Below the pieces are notes generated by a model, which saw only the letters and a list, made by a program, of their open reading frames with translations, did not search any database and had not been told where the DNA came from. Source: WLND01 sp040398845 (lineage in GTDB: Bacteria; Actinomycetota; Actinomycetes; S36-B12). From it: a DNA stretch of 64,000 bases. Positions 50,198 through 59,192 of the stretch are shown one piece after another; position 1 is the first letter of the stretch; each line of letters starts with the position of its first letter. The translations under genes and the position numbers were made by a program. The stretch is from contig JBBATH010000005.1 in assembly GCA_040398845.1 (NCBI GenBank), positions 1-64,000 of the forward strand, in the 5' to 3' direction.

Positions 50198-51184
50198 CTA
50201 GCTCCGTTCGACCAGTTGGCGCGCCGCTGCCGCAATTCTCGCGGCGTCAGGAATGTAGGCGTTCTCGAGGATCGGGGCGTATGGCACCGGGGCAAAGGGC
50301 GCAGCCAGCCTGGTCACGGGTGCGTCAAGGTAATCGAACGCGGACTCTTGGACTTGAGAGGAGATTTCGGCGCCGATACCGCCAAACTGCACAGCCTCGT
50401 GGACGATGAGGACTCTGTTCGTCTTCTTGGCTGACGTCACGATCGTGTCGATGTCGAGGGGCTGAACGGTTCGCGGATCGATGATCTCCGCGGAGATCCC
50501 CTGCTCCCCGAGCGCTTGCGCTGCCTTGGTTGCCTCAATGACCATGCGCCCGATGGCGACGATGGTGACGTCGTCGCCCTCCTGGACAACATTGGCAACG
50601 CCCAAGGGAATGGCGTACAGCTCCTCCGGAACGGGGCCCTTGATCCCGAGCATCTTCTTGTTCAGGACAACGATGACCGGGTTGTCGTCACGGATCGCAC
50701 CGACGATGAGCCCCTTCGCGTCGTAGGGGCTCGCCGGCATGGCGACCTTCAGCCCAGGGATGTGTGCGAGCCACGCCTCAAGGCTTTGGCTGTGTTGGGC
50801 TGCTGCGGACATCCCGGCGCCACCAGCAGTCGTGATGGTCAAGGGCACAGACACCGCGCCCCCGAACATGTACTTCATCTTGGCGGCCTGGTTGAAGATC
50901 TGGTCCATCGCGACGCCGATGAAGTCCATGAACATGAGGTCGCAAACGGGGCGAAGGCCGCGAGCTGCCGCGCCGACGCCGAGACCGATGATCGCCTGCT
51001 CGGCGATCGGCGTGTCCTTGACCCGCTTGTCACCGTAGGCGGTGAGGAGTCCGTCGAACATGTGGAAGACGCCGCCGTAGCCAGCGACATCCTCGCCGAT
51101 GAGGAAGACGTCCGGATCCTCGGCCATGATCTGGTGCATGCCCTCGTTGAAGGCCTTGACATAAGTAAGTTCGCGCGTGTTCAC
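50198..51184 (-). CDS. Thiamine-dependent dehydrogenase E1 beta subunit
   Basis: A 328-aa subunit with typical features: MAEDPDVFLIGEDVAGYGGV, KRVKDTPIAEQAIIGLGVGA, GAGMSAAAQHSQSLEAWLAH, and a transketolase C-terminal domain (VTIVAIGRMVIEATKAAQAL). GTG 51184 follows AGAAGGA. Resemblance is closest to acetoin dehydrogenase beta subunits, with branched-chain 2-oxoacid dehydrogenase as the alternative. Confidence 0.93.
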   Translation of the reverse strand: MNTRELTYVKAFNEGMHQIMAEDPDVFLIGEDVAGYGGVFHMFDGLLTAYGDKRVKDTPIAEQAIIGLGVGAAARGLRPVCDLMFMDFIGVAMDQIFNQAAKMKYMFGGAVSVPLTITTAGGAGMSAAAQHSQSLEAWLAHIPGLKVAMPASPYDAKGLIVGAIRDDNPVIVVLNKKMLGIKGPVPEELYAIPLGVANVVQEGDDVTIVAIGRMVIEATKAAQALGEQGISAEIIDPRTVQPLDIDTIVTSAKKTNRVLIVHEAVQFGGIGAEISSQVQESAFDYLDAPVTRLAAPFAPVPYAPILENAYIPDAARIAAAARQLVERS

Positions 51185-51200
51185 GGGGATTCCTTCTGGC

Positions 51201-52223
51201 TCAGACGGTGTAAACGTCGTCGAGGATGTCGGCCGGATCCGGATCTGGGCTACTGCGAGCGAATTCGATCGCGTCGGCGATGTCGGTCTCTGTCTGTGAC
51301 CAGGTTGCCGCGAAGTCCTCGGACGTGGCAAGGCCTCGCTCAGTCCCGATGACCTCAAGGAGTCGAATAGCGTCGCGTGCCTTCCAGGCTTCGACCTCAG
51401 CGGGGTCACGGTAGGGAATACGCATGCCCTTAATTCCCTGATGGTCGAAGTAGCGATAGGTCTTTGCCTCGATCAAGGTCGGGCCCTCGCCACGTTTCGC
51501 GCGCTCAACGGCAACCTTCGCCACCGCGCGGACCGCGAGCGCATCCATGCCGTCGACGACAACCCCCGGGATGCCATAGGAGTTCGCCCGCTCGGCGATG
51601 TCGTCAAGGCGCATGTGGTTGCCCTGCGCCGTGAACTCCGCGTACCCGTTGTTCTCGCAAACGAACAGGACGGGAAGGTCCCACACGGCCGCCATGTTCA
51701 CCGACTCGTGAAAGGCACCAATATTCGTCGCGCCATCACCGAAGAAACTCGCGGCAACCGAGCCATCACCTCGGTACTGGGCTGCGAACGCAGCGCCGAT
51801 GGCGATCGGGATACCCCCTCCGACGATCGCGTTTGCGCCGAGCATCCCGCGATTCATGTCGACGATATGCATGCTTCCGCCACGGCCCTTGCAGTAACCA
51901 GTGGTCTTGCCGTACAACTCCGCGAACATCGGCCGAAATTCGGCGCCCTTGGCGATGGCGTGCCCGTGGCCACGGTGCGTCGAGGTGATCTGATCGACGT
52001 CGTCAAGCACCGACATGACCCCGGCGGCCACCGCCTCCTGGCCGACATACAGGTGGAGGAAACCCGGCATGTCACCTGACTCCACGAGTTTGCCAGCCGA
52101 CTCTTCGAACATTCGGATGCGCACCATTCGCCGGTGGAGGTCCAAGACCAGCTCGCGCGTCACGCCGGCGGCATAGCCCTCAGGGGGCCCGTAGGTCACG
52201 TTGGGGGCCAAGGTTTCCGTCAT
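51201..52223 (-). CDS. Thiamine-dependent dehydrogenase E1 alpha subunit
   Basis: A 340-aa subunit carrying the TPP motif GDGATNIGAFHESVNMAAVW, with ICENN-type end VCENNGY. Its length matches acetoin dehydrogenase and pyruvate dehydrogenase E1 alpha. It leads the operon E1alpha - E1beta - E2 - phosphatase. The GACTATAGTAACTA motif lies 30 bp upstream of its ATG. The substrate could be acetoin or a diketone/2-oxoacid product of ring breakdown. Confidence 0.93.
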   Translation of the reverse strand: MTETLAPNVTYGPPEGYAAGVTRELVLDLHRRMVRIRMFEESAGKLVESGDMPGFLHLYVGQEAVAAGVMSVLDDVDQITSTHRGHGHAIAKGAEFRPMFAELYGKTTGYCKGRGGSMHIVDMNRGMLGANAIVGGGIPIAIGAAFAAQYRGDGSVAASFFGDGATNIGAFHESVNMAAVWDLPVLFVCENNGYAEFTAQGNHMRLDDIAERANSYGIPGVVVDGMDALAVRAVAKVAVERAKRGEGPTLIEAKTYRYFDHQGIKGMRIPYRDPAEVEAWKARDAIRLLEVIGTERGLATSEDFAATWSQTETDIADAIEFARSSPDPDPADILDDVYTV

Positions 52224-52252
52224 TCAGATGCTCCTCACAGTTATAGGAAGCA

Positions 52253-52266
52253 GACTATAGTAACTA
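52253..52266. promoter_or_regulatory. Shared GACTATAGTAACTA motif
   Basis: GACTATAGTAACTA lies between the divergent E1 alpha and ThuA-like genes. It matches the copy at 36885-36898 at 13 of 14 positions. Confidence 0.4.
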
Positions 52267-52339
52267 GACGGACGACGTAAGCCCCCTCCGAACTTGAGAC
52301 CCCGTCATTCCCCGAACCGCCTCAATCGCAGGAGTTCCA

Positions 52340-53194
52340 ATGGCTGCAGGCAAGCGAATCCTCGTCGTCACCGGCGGCCACCGGGTGGCAATTGATGACT
52401 TCCTCGGTGCGATCGCCGAGATCAGTCGCGATCGAGGGTGGGTGTGGGCTCACGCTACCCAGCCAACCGCACAAGCCTGGCTCGACCCCGCCTTCGCTGG
52501 TTGCTGGGATGCGATCCTCCTCCACGATATTCCGGGCCTTGCACTCGCGCGCGGCACGGAACCCATTCCGCTGCCACCCGGTCCGGGGGTTGCCGAGGCG
52601 CTCGTGGGATTGCTCGACTCAGGTCAGGGGGTTGTCGTGCTCCACCATGCGATCGCTGCCTGGCCCACCTGGGAGGGATGGGCCGAGGCGATCGGCGGCC
52701 GATTCAACTACCGCCCGGCACGTATGCGCGGTGAGGACCTGCCGTCATCCGGCTACCGGATGGGCACCTTCACCGTCGAGGTGGCTGACTCCTCGCATCC
52801 GATCTGCGCGGACATTACGGATTTCACCATCGATGACGAGTTGTATTTCGCGCCCGTGCTCACCGATCGCGTCACGCCGCTCCTCACCCAGGACGCCGAC
52901 ATGTCCGGAGAACTGTTCCAAGACACATTCGACATGGTGACCAACGGCTCATCGACGGGTGTCACCTGCGCGGGTCGTGGGGCCGACGCCGGGCTGCACG
53001 GAGGCCACCGCCTCATGGGCTGGACCACCACCGCCGGCAGCAGCCCCATCGCGACCCTCCTCATGGGAGATGGCCCGTCGACCTTCGCGAACCCGATGTT
53101 TCGAAGCTTGCTCGGCAATGCCCTCGATTGGGTATCCAGCACAGACGCGAAAAGCACGGCAGCGGCACAGCCATTCGCTGTGCCGCTGCCGTAG
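52340..53194 (+). CDS. ThuA-like (trehalose-utilisation) domain protein
   Basis: A 284-aa protein with a class I glutamine-amidotransferase-like flavodoxin fold: KRILVVTGGHRVAIDDFLGA, CWDAILLHDIPGLAL, LLDSGQGVVVLHHAIAAWPT and DELYFAPVLTDRVTPLLTQD. The family is linked to sugar or polyol catabolism and often sits near CUT2 transporters and dehydrogenases, as here. Catalytic residues are unclear. Its final 39 bases contain the hairpin that terminates the convergent ABC operon. Confidence 0.8.
   Translation: MAAGKRILVVTGGHRVAIDDFLGAIAEISRDRGWVWAHATQPTAQAWLDPAFAGCWDAILLHDIPGLALARGTEPIPLPPGPGVAEALVGLLDSGQGVVVLHHAIAAWPTWEGWAEAIGGRFNYRPARMRGEDLPSSGYRMGTFTVEVADSSHPICADITDFTIDDELYFAPVLTDRVTPLLTQDADMSGELFQDTFDMVTNGSSTGVTCAGRGADAGLHGGHRLMGWTTTAGSSPIATLLMGDGPSTFANPMFRSLLGNALDWVSSTDAKSTAAAQPFAVPLP
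53156..53192 (-). terminator. Terminator for the ABC operon inside the 3' end of the ThuA-like gene
   Basis: A perfect 16-bp stem, ACGGCAGCGGCACAGC and its complement, with a 5-nt loop. On the minus strand it is followed by GTGCTTTTCGC. It serves the permease gene ending at 53220, yet lies within the last codons (AAQPFAVPLP) of the plus-strand gene. Confidence 0.75.
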
Positions 53195-53219
53195 GCGGAC
53201 TTCTGAAGCTCCCCACCCG

Positions 53220-54194
53220 CTATTTGCGGCGGCTTGCCGTTCGCACTGCCAGCGAAACTGCCACGATGAGAGCAAGTCCGTTGAACAGGTCCGTGACGTA
53301 GGACGGAGCCCCTGCGAGTTGCAGGCCCGAGACACCGGTAGCCAGCAGGAAGATCGCGACGAGGGTACCCAGCACGTTGACCCGGCCCGGGCGAATCTGG
53401 GTCGCGCCGAGGAAGACCGCTGAGAAGGCGGGAAGCAGGTAGCCCTCGCCAACGATCGAGGTCGCTGTGCCGATCGTGGCAGTGAGCGCGATACCAGCGA
53501 ATGCAGCTACTGCCCCCGAGGTCACAAAAGCGATCGTGGTGACGCGCCCAATACGCACACCCGACAGTCGTGCGGCCACCGGGTTACCGCCAACGGCGTA
53601 AAGGTAACGGCCGCCGGGCGTGTACTCCAAGATCCACCACATGAACAGGGCGATGACCGCTGCGTAGTAGACCGTGTACGGCAGGCCCAGGAACTCACCA
53701 CGAGCAAAGTTCAGGAAGGGGGCATAGCCCTCGGTGCTCAGGACGATCTGCGACTGACTACTGATCATCGCAGCGACGGCGATGAGGATTGAGCTCATAC
53801 CGAGCGTGCCGATGAACGAGTCGACTTTAAATTTCACCACCACCAGCGAGTTGAGGAGGCCAACCGCAATTCCGAGCAGGATCGAACCGACGACCGCGAC
53901 GACGACTCCGTGGTGATTCACGAGAGCCCACGCCGTAAAGCAGACCGAGACCGACACCACCCCTCCGATGGTCAGGTCGAAGGCACCTGCCGCAACCGGG
54001 ATGATGAGCCCGAGTGCAACGATGGTCGCGATCGCCTGGAAGGTCAGCACCTGCTTCAGCGTGCTCACCTGGAGGAACAAATCGGGGATCCACAGCGCGA
54101 ACAGCACGATGAGCGCAGCCCATACATACAGACCGCTGAACCTGTCGAATCCCAGGTTGATTCGCCGACGCGGTGCCGCTTGAACTTCAGACAT
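53220..54194 (-). CDS. CUT2-type sugar ABC transporter permease (RbsC-like)
   Basis: A 324-aa membrane protein with about 8-10 hydrophobic segments (LYVWAALIVLFALWIPDLFL, IIPVAAGAFDLTIGGVVSVS, IALFMWWILEYTPGGRYLYA). The BPD_transp_2 features ALGLIIPVAAGAFDLTIGG and YAVGGNPVAARLSGVRIGRV are typical of ribose and autoinducer-2 permeases. It lies 50 nt downstream of the ATPase and is probably a homodimer. Confidence 0.93.
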   Translation of the reverse strand: MSEVQAAPRRRINLGFDRFSGLYVWAALIVLFALWIPDLFLQVSTLKQVLTFQAIATIVALGLIIPVAAGAFDLTIGGVVSVSVCFTAWALVNHHGVVVAVVGSILLGIAVGLLNSLVVVKFKVDSFIGTLGMSSILIAVAAMISSQSQIVLSTEGYAPFLNFARGEFLGLPYTVYYAAVIALFMWWILEYTPGGRYLYAVGGNPVAARLSGVRIGRVTTIAFVTSGAVAAFAGIALTATIGTATSIVGEGYLLPAFSAVFLGATQIRPGRVNVLGTLVAIFLLATGVSGLQLAGAPSYVTDLFNGLALIVAVSLAVRTASRRK

Positions 54195-54244
54195 GGACGT
54201 GACTCCGGATCTCGTAGGCTGATTTGTCAGTGCAGTGCGGTGGT

Positions 54245-55762
54245 TCAGGCAGCCGGCTCGCTCGAGTCGCGACCGATCGTTGCTGCGGTAATGCTGTCAT
54301 TCGTGAGGCGGGGTCCGCTCAGCTCGTCGACGGCCTTGCCGCGACGCAAGATGATGACGCGGTCGCATACTCGAACGAGTTCCTCGTGATCGGTTGACAA
54401 CACGAGAACGCCTGCTCCCTGCGCGGCCGCCTCATCAACCATGCGGTGGATATCGGCCTTGGCACCAACATCGACGCCCTGGGTCGGCTCGTCAAGGACG
54501 AGGACCTTCGGCTCCTGCCGAAGCCAGCGCGCAATGATGACCTTCTGCTGGTTGCCACCCGAGAGTTGGGCCATCGTGAACTCCGACTGCGGCGGACGGA
54601 CATCGAGCCGCTCAAGCCAAACGGTGACATCGGACTTCTCTGACCGATGACGCAGGATCCCCATCGACATGTGCCGTCCGGGGTCAACGATCGTGATGTT
54701 CTCCCGAAGGCTCTGCAACATGAGGGACGCGTTCTGATGTCGCTCTGCCGGAACGAGGGCCATCCCCCGATCGATGGAGATATCGGGTCGGGACATCGGG
54801 AGCACCGCGCCGTCAAGCACGACCTCTCCTCCATGCCCGTGACCGCCGAATACAAGTGCCGCGACCTCCTCGCGGCCAGATCCGGTGATACCCGCTATGC
54901 CGACCACCTCGCCAGCATGGACGGTGACGTCAATGCCTTGGACCGCAGCACCGCTGAGATTCTTGAGTTCCAAGATGACCCCACCGTGTGCACGCACGTG
55001 CCCTTCCTTGTCGTACTCGTCGAGCTTGCGTCCGACGACGTGCTCAATGAGTTCGTCCTCTGTCAGCCCTTCGACGGGGCGGGTGATGACATGCTTGCCA
55101 TCCCGAAGGACCGTCACCGAATCAGCCATCTCGAACACCTCATCGAAGTGATGTGAAACGAAGAGCACTGCGACTCCGCTGTCGGCGACGCGCCTCACAA
55201 GCGTGTACAGCCGCTCGGCTTCGGGCCCGGGAAGGTTTGCCGTCGGTTCGTCAAGGATGAGCATCGTTGCCGGAGTTCCACGCGTCGACATCGCGCGGGC
55301 GATCGCTACGGCCGTTCGCTCGCTCATTGCGAGTCCACCCACCGGCCGGCGCACGTCAATGTCATAGCCGAGGGCCAGGAGAGCCTCTCGGGCCGCGATC
55401 CGCTCCTGCTTCCATCTGATGGTCTTCGAGATGCCGGTGAGATAGCCTTGGCCGATCGCAAGGTTGTCAACGACGTCGAGGTTTCCGACGAGGCCGAGGT
55501 CCTGGTGCACGAAGCGCAGGCCGATGGACTCGCTCGACGTCGGGTCGGAGAACTCGAGTTTCTGGCCGCCCACCGTGACCTCGGTACCCGGTTCAGGCTG
55601 ATGAAAGCCAGCAAGAATCTTGATGAAGGTGGACTTCCCGCAGCCGTTCTGACCAACGAGGGCACGCACCTCTCCAGGCTCGACGTCGATGTTCACGTGG
55701 TCGAGCGCAACCTGTCCACCGAAGATCTTCGATGCATCTCGAACCGAGAGCGCGGTCGTCAT
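54245..55762 (-). CDS. CUT2-type sugar ABC transporter ATP-binding protein (RbsA-like)
   Basis: A 505-aa tandem ABC protein. Half 1 has Walker A VGQNGCGKST (about 37-45), Walker B LILDEPTANL, and a weak signature (LAMSERTAVAIARA). Half 2 has a degenerate Walker A (GITGSGREEV) but the intact signature LSGGNQQKVIIARW and Walker B VLVLDEPTQGVD. This asymmetry is typical of RbsA-like proteins. It energises import of the ligand of the two distant binding proteins. It follows the PPDK-like gene by 94 bp. Confidence 0.94.
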   Translation of the reverse strand: MTTALSVRDASKIFGGQVALDHVNIDVEPGEVRALVGQNGCGKSTFIKILAGFHQPEPGTEVTVGGQKLEFSDPTSSESIGLRFVHQDLGLVGNLDVVDNLAIGQGYLTGISKTIRWKQERIAAREALLALGYDIDVRRPVGGLAMSERTAVAIARAMSTRGTPATMLILDEPTANLPGPEAERLYTLVRRVADSGVAVLFVSHHFDEVFEMADSVTVLRDGKHVITRPVEGLTEDELIEHVVGRKLDEYDKEGHVRAHGGVILELKNLSGAAVQGIDVTVHAGEVVGIAGITGSGREEVAALVFGGHGHGGEVVLDGAVLPMSRPDISIDRGMALVPAERHQNASLMLQSLRENITIVDPGRHMSMGILRHRSEKSDVTVWLERLDVRPPQSEFTMAQLSGGNQQKVIIARWLRQEPKVLVLDEPTQGVDVGAKADIHRMVDEAAAQGAGVLVLSTDHEELVRVCDRVIILRRGKAVDELSGPRLTNDSITAATIGRDSSEPAA

Positions 55763-55856
55763 TGTGCCTCCTTCTTCATCCCATAAACCCTAGCGGCACG
55801 AATCTGAATTGCAAGGCCTTCCATGCACATTGCTCGCCCGGCACTTACCCGAAGGC

Positions 55857-58394
55857 TCATGACGGATCACGGTCGAGCACAGCGTGGGCTGCGGCCAGCC
55901 TGGCAATCGGCACCCGACTTGGTGAACAGGAGACATAGTCAAGCCCGAGATCCTCGCACAGGGCGATGGAGACTGGGTCTCCTCCGTGCTCGCCACAGAT
56001 GCCGAGCTTGATATCCGGCTTCACTGATCGAGCCTTGTCGACTGCTATCCGCATGAGCGCCGCGACCCCTGGGTCATCAAGCTCGGAAAAGGGACTGACG
56101 GTGAGCAGGCCCTTCTCTAGGTAGGTCCCAAGCATCCGCCGTTCGACATCGTCGCGCGAGAAGCCGTAGGTGAGTTGAGTGAGGTCGTTCGTGCCGAAGG
56201 ACAGGAACTCGGCCCACTGGGCGAGCTGGTCGGCCATGAGGGCGGCCCGCGGAGTCTCAACCATCGTTCCGATCTTGAACTTCACGACGATGCCAGTCCG
56301 CGATGCAACCTCTTGGTTCACCCGCCGCATGAGCCGCACCATCATGAGCAACTCATCCGGGATCGACACGAGCGGCACCATGACTTCGAGCTCCGGCTCG
56401 ATTCCGTGCTGCGTCGAGACATCAATCCACGCATTGAACAGCCCCTCAACCTGAGCCGGGTAGAGCCCCTCATGGAGGAGAGCGAGGCGCACACCGCGTA
56501 CCCCCATCATCGGATTCTCCTCATGGAGGTGCTCAACCATCCGTGCCTGATCCTCGTCTTCGGCCTCCTGCGGGGTCGCCGGCAGGAACTCGTGCATCGG
56601 GGCGTCAAGGAGCCGGATCGTCACCGGGCGATTACCGACGGCGAGGAGCAGTTCGCGGAAGTCCTCGCGCTGGGCACGGGCGAGTGCGGCGAGCGCTGCC
56701 TCCTCCGACTCGGGATTGTGGGACAGGATGACGCGGCGAATGAGCGGAAGGCGCTCGCCGAGGAACATGTGTTCCGTTCGGCACAAGCCAATTCCCTCAG
56801 CACCATTGTCCATCGCCAGGGCTGCATCGACGCCGGTATCGGCATTGGCACGAACACCGAGGCGCCGGACGTCGTCGCCCCACGAGAGCACCGTTGCAAG
56901 GCTTGCCGAAGGCTCAGGGCGGACGATCGCGACGGCTCCGATGTAGACGGAGCCGGTATCGCCGTCGATCGAAATGATTGATCCCGATTGAAGCACGTGC
57001 TCGCCGCAGGTGATGGTCCCCGCTGCCCGGTCGATGCGCAGGCCACTTGCCCCGCAGATCGCCGGGAGACCCATACCGCGTGCGACAACCGCCGCGTGCG
57101 AGGCCGAACCTCCGGTGACCGTGAGGATGCCTGCCGAGGCCATCATCCCCGGGAGGTCTCCGGGGGATGTCTCGGCTGCGACGAGGATCACCGACTCGCC
57201 GGTCTCCGCCACTTCGACGGCTTCCTCGCTCGTGAGCACGATGCGCCCGACAGCTGCCCCAGGGGACGCGGCCAGGCCAGCGACGAGGAGCACCTCCTGA
57301 CCGGTGAGCCGAGGCTGCGGGTGGAGGAGTTCTAGGACATGGTGCGGCCGAATGGCGCGGACGGCAGTGCGTTCATCGGTGATGCCGCGGGTCGCCAGAT
57401 CGACAGCCAGACTTGTCGCTGTTCGGGCGCTCGTGCGCCGATACTCCTCAAGCCCGACGAGGACCAAGCCCTCAGGTCCGTACTCGAAGTCGACGAGCGC
57501 GACACTTCCCAGGCGGCCCTCAAGTTCAGCGAGCACCCCGGTGAGCATCGCGACGCCGCCAGGCAGGGAGGACAGGGGATGGCCGAGCATCTGGCGCTCC
57601 CCGGTCGAGCGCACGCCGTGCCGGAAGGCGCCGTTCGGAGCGAACAACCCGGACTTGAGGTCGCGGGAGATCGCATGACCGTGGCCAGCCTCATTGTGGT
57701 CTGTCACGGTGACGGTTTCGATATGCAGGGCCAGCGGGAGGTCCACCGGCAACTGCTGCGTACGCCGAGCCCGTGCAGCCCGGGGAGAGTTCCAGCGTGC
57801 GAGCATGGCTGCCGCCCCTGCTGCCAGTTGGCCGCTGATATCGACAGGGAATGGGGTGATACCCGTGGTGTCGCACAGGGCAAGGAGTGGCTCGATGCGG
57901 TTGGCAGGGTCATCGTGATCGAGACCGAGGGATGCAATCTCGTCGGCCGGAACTGCAAGTGAGTACTCGGCAATGAAACTAGCGGTCTTCCACCAGGCAG
58001 CGGTGAGATCTGCAGACATCTTGGCTGGCAGGCCCTTGGGAATCCGTGCTCCAGCGACACCGATCGCCACGAGGTCCGGCGGAAGGCCGACCGCCGCAAC
58101 CGGAGCGCTCGCGCTCAATCGCAACAGGACAATCCCCCCGTCGGGGGTCGTGGAGCCCACCGCCCGCCCGGAAATTGTCTCAAGGAGGTTGATCGCAGCA
58201 GCCGCTCGGTCAACCGTCACCATGCCCGGCACGTTTGGGACGGGAACCGTCAGTCCGATGGCAACTGGGAGTCCGAGACCGGCGAGGGTCTCCATCTGCA
58301 CCCCGCGGGTGCACAGGGATCGTGTGTCAAGGCCGCGTTCGAACCCGAGGCCAAAGGGGACAAAGCCGACATCGTCAATCGGCCGCACGCTCAC
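55857..58394 (-). CDS. Pyruvate,phosphate-dikinase-like protein with a degenerate ATP-grasp half
   Basis: An 845-aa protein, slightly shorter than PPDK (about 870-890). The swivelling domain is complete (VTGGSASHAAVVARGMGLPA, phospho-His433). The PEP/pyruvate barrel is intact: GIGLCRTEHMF, RPVTIRLLDAPMHEFLP, and LGICGEHGGDP with the catalytic Cys. The N-terminal 340 residues have lost the usual GGKGANL lysine loop (here LCTRGVQMETL) and the LQTR residues (here VGLEEYRRT). It probably handles phosphate between PEP and a partner, not ATP. The start is GTG 58394. It lies three bases downstream of a 204-aa unknown protein and upstream of the ABC genes. Confidence 0.85.
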   Translation of the reverse strand: MSVRPIDDVGFVPFGLGFERGLDTRSLCTRGVQMETLAGLGLPVAIGLTVPVPNVPGMVTVDRAAAAINLLETISGRAVGSTTPDGGIVLLRLSASAPVAAVGLPPDLVAIGVAGARIPKGLPAKMSADLTAAWWKTASFIAEYSLAVPADEIASLGLDHDDPANRIEPLLALCDTTGITPFPVDISGQLAAGAAAMLARWNSPRAARARRTQQLPVDLPLALHIETVTVTDHNEAGHGHAISRDLKSGLFAPNGAFRHGVRSTGERQMLGHPLSSLPGGVAMLTGVLAELEGRLGSVALVDFEYGPEGLVLVGLEEYRRTSARTATSLAVDLATRGITDERTAVRAIRPHHVLELLHPQPRLTGQEVLLVAGLAASPGAAVGRIVLTSEEAVEVAETGESVILVAAETSPGDLPGMMASAGILTVTGGSASHAAVVARGMGLPAICGASGLRIDRAAGTITCGEHVLQSGSIISIDGDTGSVYIGAVAIVRPEPSASLATVLSWGDDVRRLGVRANADTGVDAALAMDNGAEGIGLCRTEHMFLGERLPLIRRVILSHNPESEEAALAALARAQREDFRELLLAVGNRPVTIRLLDAPMHEFLPATPQEAEDEDQARMVEHLHEENPMMGVRGVRLALLHEGLYPAQVEGLFNAWIDVSTQHGIEPELEVMVPLVSIPDELLMMVRLMRRVNQEVASRTGIVVKFKIGTMVETPRAALMADQLAQWAEFLSFGTNDLTQLTYGFSRDDVERRMLGTYLEKGLLTVSPFSELDDPGVAALMRIAVDKARSVKPDIKLGICGEHGGDPVSIALCEDLGLDYVSCSPSRVPIARLAAAHAVLDRDPS

Positions 58395-58397
58395 GCG

Positions 58398-59012
58398 TCA
58401 CCCATGACTGCCGGCGACCAACTGCTCCTCGAGCGCCTCGTCATCGGCTCGCGACATCCCAATGGTGAGGAGGAGTTCCTGATGCACATGCATCCAAACC
58501 GTGTGATACGAGTCGATGAGCGGCGAGGCAAACCAGGCGTTGTCACCCTCGTCGAGGTTCGCCAAGGCCGTACTGAGTCGCTCACGGTACGGTGCCAGGC
58601 GCGGAAGATCCTCCGCGAAACGCTTGAGCAACGGAGCAACCGCGTCATCGATGTCGTCGAGTCGATCGCGGATCTGCGCGTCGTACCCGATGTCGGAATG
58701 GTCATTCACGCTTCCATCGGGGCGGCATTGCCAAGCGGTGCAGAGATCTCTGAGTTGGCGGTTGATCGGGAGAAATCGGTGGAACGTCGACATGATTCGC
58801 TCCCGCTCCGGCGCATCCGGAGCCAGTCGAAGAACGTCCCCTGCCATGGTGGTGCCGGCGGGCAGAGGCATCATGATCGGGCCTTTGACGAGGATCAGCG
58901 ATGCCTCCGCCAGGGCCTGCTGCTCCGTCGACGCCTCGCCGCGGGCCATCCCTCGCACGACGATTGAGATGAGCACATCAAGCTCGGCCTCGCTCAGCAC
59001 CACATCAGACAT
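58398..59012 (-). CDS. Unknown helical protein upstream of the PPDK-like gene
   Basis: A 204-aa acidic, mainly helical protein (ELDVLISIVVRGMARGEAST, DVLRLAPDAPERERIMSTFH, YHTVWMHVHQELLLTIGMSR). I do not recognise a family. It ends three bases before the PPDK-like start, so the two are co-translated and perhaps interact. It carries several His and Trp near the C-terminus (SYHTVWMHVHQE) that could bind metal or phosphate. The A/T-rich leader at 59045-59070 carries the weak GACTA motif. Confidence 0.55.
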   Translation of the reverse strand: MSDVVLSEAELDVLISIVVRGMARGEASTEQQALAEASLILVKGPIMMPLPAGTTMAGDVLRLAPDAPERERIMSTFHRFLPINRQLRDLCTAWQCRPDGSVNDHSDIGYDAQIRDRLDDIDDAVAPLLKRFAEDLPRLAPYRERLSTALANLDEGDNAWFASPLIDSYHTVWMHVHQELLLTIGMSRADDEALEEQLVAGSHG

Positions 59013-59192
59013 TCGAACCTCCAGTTCTGCAGCTTGGAGCCTATTTATAGAGCACGACTAAAGAAAGCAATCCGCCGGGATCCAATAATCGGAGATCCTG
59101 CAATTCGCCGCCATCCCTGAACCGATGAGTCTACGATCCGAACGGACGCTTCAGCCTCTCCTGCTGTACACCACTCCATGAAGGGCCCCAAC

